The position numbers and the translations under genes are program-made. The notes under the pieces were generated by a model. The model had not been told where the DNA came from, searched no databases, and was given only the letters and a program-made list of their open reading frames with translations. A stretch of DNA of 64,000 nucleotides, from NCBI RefSeq assembly GCF_000384295.1, contig NZ_KB913037.1:1965975-2029974 (forward strand), in the 5' to 3' direction. This document shows, in pieces, positions 15,986 to 24,900 of this stretch (the stretch's first letter is position 1; every line of letters begins with the position of its first letter). This DNA comes from Amycolatopsis balhimycina FH 1894 (lineage in GTDB: Bacteria; Actinomycetota; Actinomycetes; Mycobacteriales; Pseudonocardiaceae).

Positions 15986-18900
15986 ATGAGCACGGCTATC
16001 CGGCATCAGCCGATCGCGGTGGTCGGTATCGGCTGCCGATTCCCCGGCGGCGTCACCGGTCCTGACAGCTTCTGGGAACTACTGACCGGCGGGGTGGACG
16101 CGGTCGGGCCGATGCCACCGGGCCGGTGGGACGTCGAGCGGCTGTTCACCGCCGATCATCGGGTGCCGGGCCGGACCACTCTGCGCGAGGGCGGGTTCCT
16201 CGAGCGGGTGGACGCTTTCGACGCCGGCTTCTTCGGCTTCTCCCGCCGGATCGCCGATCAGCTCGACCCGCAGCAGCGGCTGCTGCTCGAGATCGCTCTG
16301 GAGACCTGCGAAGACGCCGGCGTCCCGATGGAGCAGCTCGCCGGCGGCCGCACCGGTGTGTTCGTCGGCGCGAGCAGCCAGGACTACGCCCAGATCCAGA
16401 CCGCGCCGGGCGAGGGCGAGGCCATGGGCGCGCACGCCGCGACCGGCATGTCGACCAGCCTGCTCGCCAACCGGGTGTCCCACGCCTTCGACCTGCGTGG
16501 CCCCAGCATGGTGATCGACACGGCCTGTTCCTCCGCCCTGGTCGCAGTGCACGCGGCCTGCCAGAGCATCTGGACGGGCGAAGTCGACGCCGCGCTGACC
16601 GGCGGGGTCAACCTCATCCTCACGCCCGGCTTCGGGATTGCGTTGAGCCAGGCGGGCATGCTCGCCGCCGACGGCCGGTGCAAGGCGTTCTCGGCCGCGG
16701 CCGACGGCTTCGGCCGCGGCGAAGGCGGCGGACTGGTCCTGCTCCGGCCGCTCGCGGACGCCCTGCGCGACGAGGACCGCGTCTACGCCGTCATCCGCGG
16801 TACCGCGGTCAACCAGGATGGGCACACCCCCGGTATATCAGTGCCGAGCGGTTCTGCCCAGCAGGCCAACCTGCATGCGGCGCTGCGCGTGGCCGGAGCC
16901 GCACCCGGCGAAGTCGGATACGTCGAGGCGCACGGCACCGGTACTCCGGTCGGTGACCCGATCGAAGCCGCCGCGCTGGCCGGAGTGCTCGGCGCCGACC
17001 GGGCGGCGGACCGGCCGCTGCTGGTCGGCTCGGTCAAGACGAACATCGGTCACCTCGAAGCGGCGGCGGGGGTGGCCGGCCTCATCAAGGCGGTGCTCGC
17101 GGTCCGCCACCACCAGGTCCCGGCCAACCTGCACTTCGACGAGCCGAACCCCGAGATCGACTTCACCGGTCTCGGCCTGCGCGTGCCGACCGCCTTGACC
17201 CCGTGGCCGGCACACCTGCCGACCGCGGTGGCCAGCGTCAACTCGTTCGGCTTCGGTGGCACCAACGCCAACGTGGTCTTGGCCGAGGCGCCGCCGGTCG
17301 CCGGGCCGAGCCCCGCGGCGGCGGGGGCCGGGCCTGTGCTGCTCACGTTCAGCGCCCGCAGCGAGACGGCGTTGCGGCGGCTGGCAGCCGGGTACGCGGA
17401 GTGGCTGGCGGGCCTCGATGCGCCCGATGGCGGCCTGGAGCGCATCGCCGCTCTGCTGGCTCGCCGGCGCAGCCACCATGGCCATCGGCTGGCCTTCGTG
17501 GCCAACGACGCCGCTGAGGCCGTGGCCAAGCTTCGCGCTTACACCGACGGCGAAAGCGGGCCCGGCGTCTTCGCCGGAGCCCCCAGCGGGCACCCGGCGG
17601 GCAAGCTCGCCTTTCTCTTCAACGGACAGGGGCCGCAGTGGTGGGCGATGGCCCGTTCCCTGCTGGAGACCGAGGGGGTGTTCCGGTCGACCGCGTTGCG
17701 CTGCGACGAGCTGGCCCGCCCGCACCTGGGCTGGTCGATCTTCGACGCGCTCGCGGCCGACGAGGCGGACAGCCGGGTCAACGAGACCTTCTGCCTCCAG
17801 CCGGCCATCTTCGTGGTCCAGGTCGCGCTGGCCGAGCTGTGGCGCTCGTGGGGCGTCAGCCCGGACGGAGTGCTCGGCCACAGCGTCGGCGAGTACGCCG
17901 CCGCCCACCTGAGCGGCGCTCTCGACCTCGAGTCGGCCGTGCGCCTCGTCTGCAAGCGGGCCCGCGTGCACTCCCGGGCCGACGGCACCGGCGGGATGAT
18001 GTTCGTCGCGCTCGGGGCCGACGCGGCCGGCAAGGTGTGCGCCGAAGCGGCGGGCGCGGTGTGCCTGGCCGCCGAAAACAGCCCACGCGGCTCGACGCTG
18101 TCCGGCCCGCACGAGGAACTCGACCGGGTCGCCGCCCTCCTGGAGCAGCGGGGCGTCTTCGCTCGCAAGCTTCGGGTCGCCTGTCCCTGCCACAGCCCGC
18201 AGATGGACCCGCTCCGCGACGAACTGGTTCGTGAACTCGCCGGTGTCGACAGCGCGCCGGCCACGATCCCGATGTACTCCAGCGTGCTCGCTCGCCGGAT
18301 CGAGGACGGTGAACTCGACACGGACTACTGGTGGCGCAACTTCCGGCAGCCCGTGCTCTTCGAGGGCGCGCTGCGGGCGATGCTCGACGACGGCTACGAC
18401 GCGTTCGTCGAGCTCAGCCCACACCCGGTGCTGCTCGGCTCGGTCCGCGAAATCCTCGACGACACCGGCCGCCCGGCCGTGACCGTGGCCTCGCTCTCCC
18501 GCGGCGGTGACGACCGGGCCGGAATGCTCGAGTCGCTGGGGGCGCTCTACGCGGCCGGCCGGAAGATCGACTGGGCGCGCCGCTACCCCGGCCCGGTCCC
18601 GGCGGCCCCGCTGCCCGGACCGGTCTGGCAGCACGAGACGCACTGGAACGAGACATCGGCCGCCAAGGCCAGGCGCACCGGCGGGCAGCCGCACCCGATG
18701 CTCAAGCGGGTCGACGCGGCCAGGCCGACCTGGGAGATCCGCTGGGACGACCACCGGCTCGCCTGGGTACGCCAGCACGAGCTGTTCGGCACGGTCATCG
18801 TGCCCGGCGCCGCCTACGTCGAGGCGGCGCTGGCCGCCGTCCGCGAGCAACTGGGCGGCCCGGCCGCACTCGAGTTCGTCGACTTCGAGCGGTCGTGCGC

Positions 18901-21900
18901 GCTCGAGCCGGACGACGTGCAGATCGGCCGGATCGAGCTGAACCCCGAGGACGGCACGTTCGAGCTGCACCACCGCTCCTTCGCGGGGGAAGTGTGGGCG
19001 CGCACGGCGCGGGGCCGGTACCACCCCGAGCCGGGGTGCGGCCGCGATGTCGACCTCGCGGCCGTCCGGCGACGCTGCCCCACCCGGCACTCCCACGACG
19101 ACGTCTACGAAGCGTTCACCGCGCGGGGCTACGTCTACGGCCCGGCGTTCCGCGGTATGGCCGAGCTGCACACCGGCGACGGCGAGACCCTGGTCCGGCT
19201 CGCCGTCCCGGCCGAGCTCGCGGGCACGCTCGAGCAGTACGTGCTGCACCCGGCGTTGCTCGACGTCTGCATCCAGGCCGCGGTACTGGACGGCGCCGCG
19301 CGGCGGCCGGACGGGCTGATCCCCGTCAACTACGTGCCGTCCGGCGTGGATGCCGTTCGCGTACACCGGAACGGCAGGCCGCCGGCCTATGCCCACCTCC
19401 GGGTGCACACCCGTGACTCGCTCGCCCTGCACGCGGACATCGCCGTGCTGGACGCCGAAGGTGCCGTGCTCGCCGAGCTGGTCGGCATGCGCGGCGCCCC
19501 GGTTCCCCGGCCGCAAAGCCCGGAGGGGGCGGTCTCGGACCACTTCTACCGGATGCGGTGGCGCTCCTCGGTCCGCCCGGCGGCCGGCGCGGTCACTCTC
19601 GGCGCCCAGGAGGCGGTAGCGGATTTGAGCCTGCTCGATCCGGCGCTGGCCGGCGACAGCCCGCAGTACCGGGCGGACTTGAGCGACCTCTGCGCCGCGT
19701 ATCTGGCCGACTGTTTCGCGCGTTTCGGCGCCGGACTCACCGCCGGGCGCACGATCAGCGTCGACGGCCTCGCCGGGCTGCTCCCGCTCTACCGGCCGGC
19801 CTTCGACGGCTTTCTGCGGTTCCTGACCGGCGCGGGGATCCTGGCCGCCCACGACGACGGCTCGTTCCGGGTGCTGCGCGACGTCGACGGCGACCACCGC
19901 GCCCGCTGGGCCCGGATGCTGACCGCCTATCCGGACGCGCTGGGCGAACTGCGCCTGCTTCGCAAGACCGCGGCCCACCTGTACGCCGTGCTGACCGGCA
20001 CGACCGACCCGCTGGATCTGCTGTTCCCGGACGGCGACCACGGCGAGGCCGAGCGCTTCTTCCAGACCGCCAAGGCCGTCCGGTTCCACAACGACGTCGT
20101 CCGGCAGGTCCTCGAGCGCGTTGCCGCCACCGCCGCGCGAGGGCGCACGTTGCGCGTCCTCGAAGTCGGCGCGGGCACCGGTGGCCTGACCGCGGCCGTC
20201 CTTCCCGTCCTGCCGGCGGACCGCACCGAGTACGTTTTCACGGACGTCTCGGCCGCGTTCACCGAACGGGCCAGGGAACGCTTCCGCGACTTCCCCTTCG
20301 TGGAATACCGGGTGCTGGACCTGGACCGCGACCCGGCCGGGCAGGGCGTCGACCTGCACTCGTTCGACGTCGTCCTCGCGTCCGACGTCGTGCACGCCAC
20401 CCCCGAGCTGCGCCGCACGCTGACTTCGTTGCGTGACCTGCTCGCCCCGGGGGGCCTGCTGGTGCTGGCCGAGGTGCTGCCGGGCCGGATCTGGGCGGAC
20501 CTGACGTTCGGCCTCACCAAGGGCTGGTGGTCCTTCACCGACCGGGACGTGCGCACCACCGGCCCGCTGCTGGCCGCCGATCGGTGGGTCGGGTTGCTCC
20601 GCGAGGGCGGGTTCTCCGACGTCGCCGCGGTCGAGGACGAAACCGGCAACGACACCGCCCCGCACACCGTGCTGTTCGCCACCGGCCCGGAGATCACCGC
20701 GTCCGCCGCGCCACCGGCGCCTGCGGCCGCCGATTGGGTGATCCTCGGCGACGACCCGGCGCTCGCCGCCGGCCTGGCCGCCCGGGTCCGCGAGTACGGT
20801 GGCCGCGCCCTGATCGTCCCGCCCAGCGATCCGGTGCACTTCGGCGACCTCCGGCCGGACCGGATCGTGCAGCTGTGGAACACGGGCGCCGAAGACGCCG
20901 CCGACCCCGCTACGGCGATCCAGGATCGCTGCGTCGAGCTCGCCGACGCGGTCCGGGTGTTCCGCGACTTCCCGGTCGAGCAGAGCCCCCGGCTCGTGCT
21001 GGTGTCCAAGGGCGCGCACAGCCTGCACGGCGAGGCGGTGCGGCTCGGCGGCACCTCGGCGTGGGGCATCGGCCTGGCGGCCCGGCTCGAGCTGCCGCAC
21101 ACCCGCTGCCTGATGGTCGACCTGGACGCGGCCGCCGTCGACGATCTCGACCAGCTCTGGGCCCAGCTGTGCCGCGACGACGACGAATACGAGATCGCGC
21201 TGCGCGGGGGCGAACGCTACGTACGCCGCATCGTTGCGCATCCGGCCACGGCGGTGCTCGGCAGCGTGGACGCCCGTGCGTTGCCCGAGGAGCACGCGTA
21301 CGCACTGGTCACCGACCACCCGGGGCAGCTGGACGAGCTGCGGTGGGCGGCCGAGCCGCGGCGGGCACCCGACGTGGGCGAGGTGGAGATCGAGGTCGGC
21401 GCGGTCGGTCTCAACTTCCGTGACGTGCTGGTCGCGCTCGGCCGGATGCCCTCCACAGCCAGCGGCCGGGGGCTGCGGATGGGCGCCGAGTGCGCCGGCC
21501 GCGTCACCCGGATCGGCCCGGACGTCACCGGGCTCGAGGTCGGCGACGAGGTGGTCGCGGTCGACTCGACGATGAGCACGCTCGCCTCGCACGTCACGGT
21601 GAACGCGACCTGTGTCGCTCCCAAGCCGGCCAACCTGTCCGCGGCCGAGGCGGCCACCGTGCCGCTGGTCTTCCTCACCGCCGCGATCGGACTGGGCCGC
21701 CTCGCCGCACTGCGCTCCGGCGAGCGGGTGCTCATCCACTCCGGTGCGGGCGGGGTCGGGCTGGCCGCGATCCAGCTCGCCCACGAGCTCGGAGCCGAGG
21801 TGCTGGCCACCGCCGGCACTCCCGAGAAGCGGGAACTGCTGCGCTCGCTCGGCGTCGCGCACGTCTTCGACTCCCGCTCGCTCGCGTTCGCCGACGAAGT

Positions 21901-24900
21901 GCGGGCGGTCACCGGCGGGGCCGGGGTGGACGTCGTGCTCAGCGCGGTCGGCACCGAGGCCACCGCACGCAGCATCGCCTGCCTCGCCCCGTACGGCCGG
22001 TTCGTCGAAATCGGGCAACGCGATCTGCGCGCGGACCGGCGGCTGGGTTTGCGGCCGTTCACGCGCAACCTGTCCTACTCGAGCTTCGACCTCCAGCAGA
22101 TGATCGCCCAGCGGCCGGCTCTGGTGGCCGGGGAACTCCGGGCGCTGCTGGCCAGGTTCGCGTCCGGGGCGCTGCGCCCGCTGCCCCACCGTGTCTACCA
22201 CCCGTCCCAGACCAGGGCCGCGTTCCGGCACCTCGCGGCGGGCGAGCACATCGGCAAGCTGGTGCTGGCGATGAGCGAGCGCGACGTGCCGGTGACCCCG
22301 CTTCCCGCGGCGGGCCCGGAGCGGTTCGACGGCACCTGGCTGGTCACCGGCGGGCTCGCCGGCATCGGCCTCGACCTCGCCGCCCGGCTCGCCGGGGCGG
22401 GGGTCCGGCAGCTGGTGCTGGTCAGCCGCTCCGGAGTGACCGGGCCGGAGACCGCCGAAGCACTCGACCGGCTGCGGGCGGACGGCGTGCAGGTGCTGGC
22501 CGAAGCGGTCGACGTGACCTCGGCGTCCCAGGTGGACGCGCTCGTGGCCCGGATCGACCGGGAGCTGCCGCCGCTGCGCGGCGTCCTGCACTGCGCGATG
22601 GTCATCGACGACGACCCGTTCACCGAACTCGACGAGCGCCGGTTCCGCGAAGTGCTCGAACCCAAGGTGCGCGGCACCTGGAACCTCGACCGGGCCACCG
22701 CCGGGCACGACCTGGACGCGTTCGTGCTGTTCTCCTCCACCACCTCGCTGCTCGGCAACGCGGGCCAGGCCAACTACGCGGCGGCAAACGCTTTCCTCGA
22801 CCAGTTCGCCGACTACCGCGCGGCGCTCGGCCGGCCGGTGCTGACCGTCAACTGGGGCGCGATCCACGGGGCCGGCTACCTGACCCGCAACGAACACGCG
22901 GCCCGCGCGCTGGCCGCCTCTGGGGTCGGCCACCTCGGCACCGAGGACGTGTTCGAAGCACTGCGGCTGCTCTGGCGGGGATCCGCACCCCGGGTCGGTG
23001 TCACGAGGGTCGACTTCGCCCGGATCATCCGGCACTTCGGCATCGACGCCGATCACGAACCCCGGTACGCCGAGGTGCTGACCGGTGGCGCGCCGGGCGG
23101 ACCGGCCGATGCGGACGGGCGCTCGATCGTGCAGCGGCTGCGGACGCTGGACGGTGAGGCCCGCGTCGAGCTGCTCCGGACGCGGATCAAGGCCCGGTGC
23201 GCCGCCCTGCTCGGCGTGCCCGACCAGGAGTTCCCGCCGGACGCGCCCCTCACCACGATGCACATGGACTCGTTGCTGGCGGTCGAAGTCAGCTCCTGGA
23301 TCGAGCGGGAGCTGGGCGTCACCGTCACCACGATGACGATGATGCGCGGGCCGAGCGTGGCCGACCTGACCACCCTCGTGCTGGACGGCCTGGACCTCGG
23401 GCCGGTGCCCGAGGGCGGTACCGAGCCGGCGCCGCGGACGCCGCCGGCGCCGCCTCGGCCCGAACCGGTACCGCAACCGGCGGCACCGCGGAACGAGGAC
23501 GAATCGATCCCGCTCACCGAACTGCAGGAGGCGTACCTGGTCGGCCGGTTCGACGGGCTGGGGCTGGGCGGGGTGTCCAGTCACGCCTACGGCGAGTACT
23601 CCATGCCCGAGCTCGACCCGGACAGGGCGATCGCGGCCTGGGACGAGATCGTGCGGCGGCACGCGGCGCTGCGGATGGTCGCCACCCTGGACGGCCGGCA
23701 GCGGGAGACCACGCCCACCGAGGCCTGGCAGGTGCAGGTGGACGACCTGCGTGCCGATCCCGGGGCGGCGGACAAGGTCGCGGCCACCCGTGCCCGGATG
23801 TCGTGCCAGGTACTGGACGCCTACCGGGGGCCGTTGTTCGAGTTGCGGCTCACCCTGCTCCCCGGGGAAGTGCGCATCCACGTCAGCTTCGACCTGCTCA
23901 TGCTGGACGCGCAGAGCATCTTCGTGGTGATCCACGAGTGGGGCGTGCGGTACCGGGGCCTTCCCCTGCCGCCGGCCGGGCCCGCCGGGGCGTTCCGGGC
24001 CTTCGCGCGCGATCGGCGCCGTCGGCTCGAGGAAATCGGCAGCGGCGCGGACCAGGAGCTGCTGACCCGCTTGGCCGGCGAACTGCCCCCACCGCCGGCA
24101 CTGCCGCTGGCGACCGACCCCGACACCGTGCGGCGGCCCGAGTTCACGCGGCGCAGCGCCGTGCTCGACCAGTCCGACTGGAAGCGGCTGCGCGACGCCG
24201 CGGCGGCGCGCGGGATCACGGTGTCGTCGCTGTTCGGCGCGGCGTTCACCAGTGTGCTCGGCCGGTTCAGCGGGCACACCCCGTTCACCCTCGGGGTCCC
24301 CGCCTTCGACGGGCCACAGCTGGGCCTGTCCGCCCCGGCCATCGGTGAGTTCACCAGCGTGCTGCTGGTCGCGGCCCGGCCGGGCCCGGGCTCGTTCGAG
24401 GACTACCTCCGGGAGTTCCAGAGCTCGATGCTGGTCGCGCTCGAACACCGTGAGCTGGGAAGTGTGACCGTGCGCCGGGAACGGTCGAAGTCGCAGGACC
24501 GGGCGAAGAAGCCCGAGTCGGTGGCTCCCGTGGTGTTCACCAGCATGCTGGACAAGGACATCGGCAAGATGGACTGGCTGGGCCGCCGCCTGTACGGGCT
24601 GTCCCAGACCCCGCAGGTGTGGCTCGACCACCAGGCCATGCGCTGGGGCGACGACGCGGTGCTGACCTGGGACTCGGTCGACGTGCTGTTCCCGCCTGGG
24701 CTGCTGGACGAGATGTTCGACGCGTACCTTTCGCTGCTGCGCGGCCTGGCCCGCCACCGCGACTGGACCGCCGGCCCGGCGACGCTGAGCCGGCCCGAGC
24801 CGCGAACGGCACCCGTCCGCGTCGCCGAGTCGCCCCGGCTGCACGACCCGGTGCTGGCCCGGGCCGCCGCGAGCCCGGACGCGATCGCGATCCGCACCGA

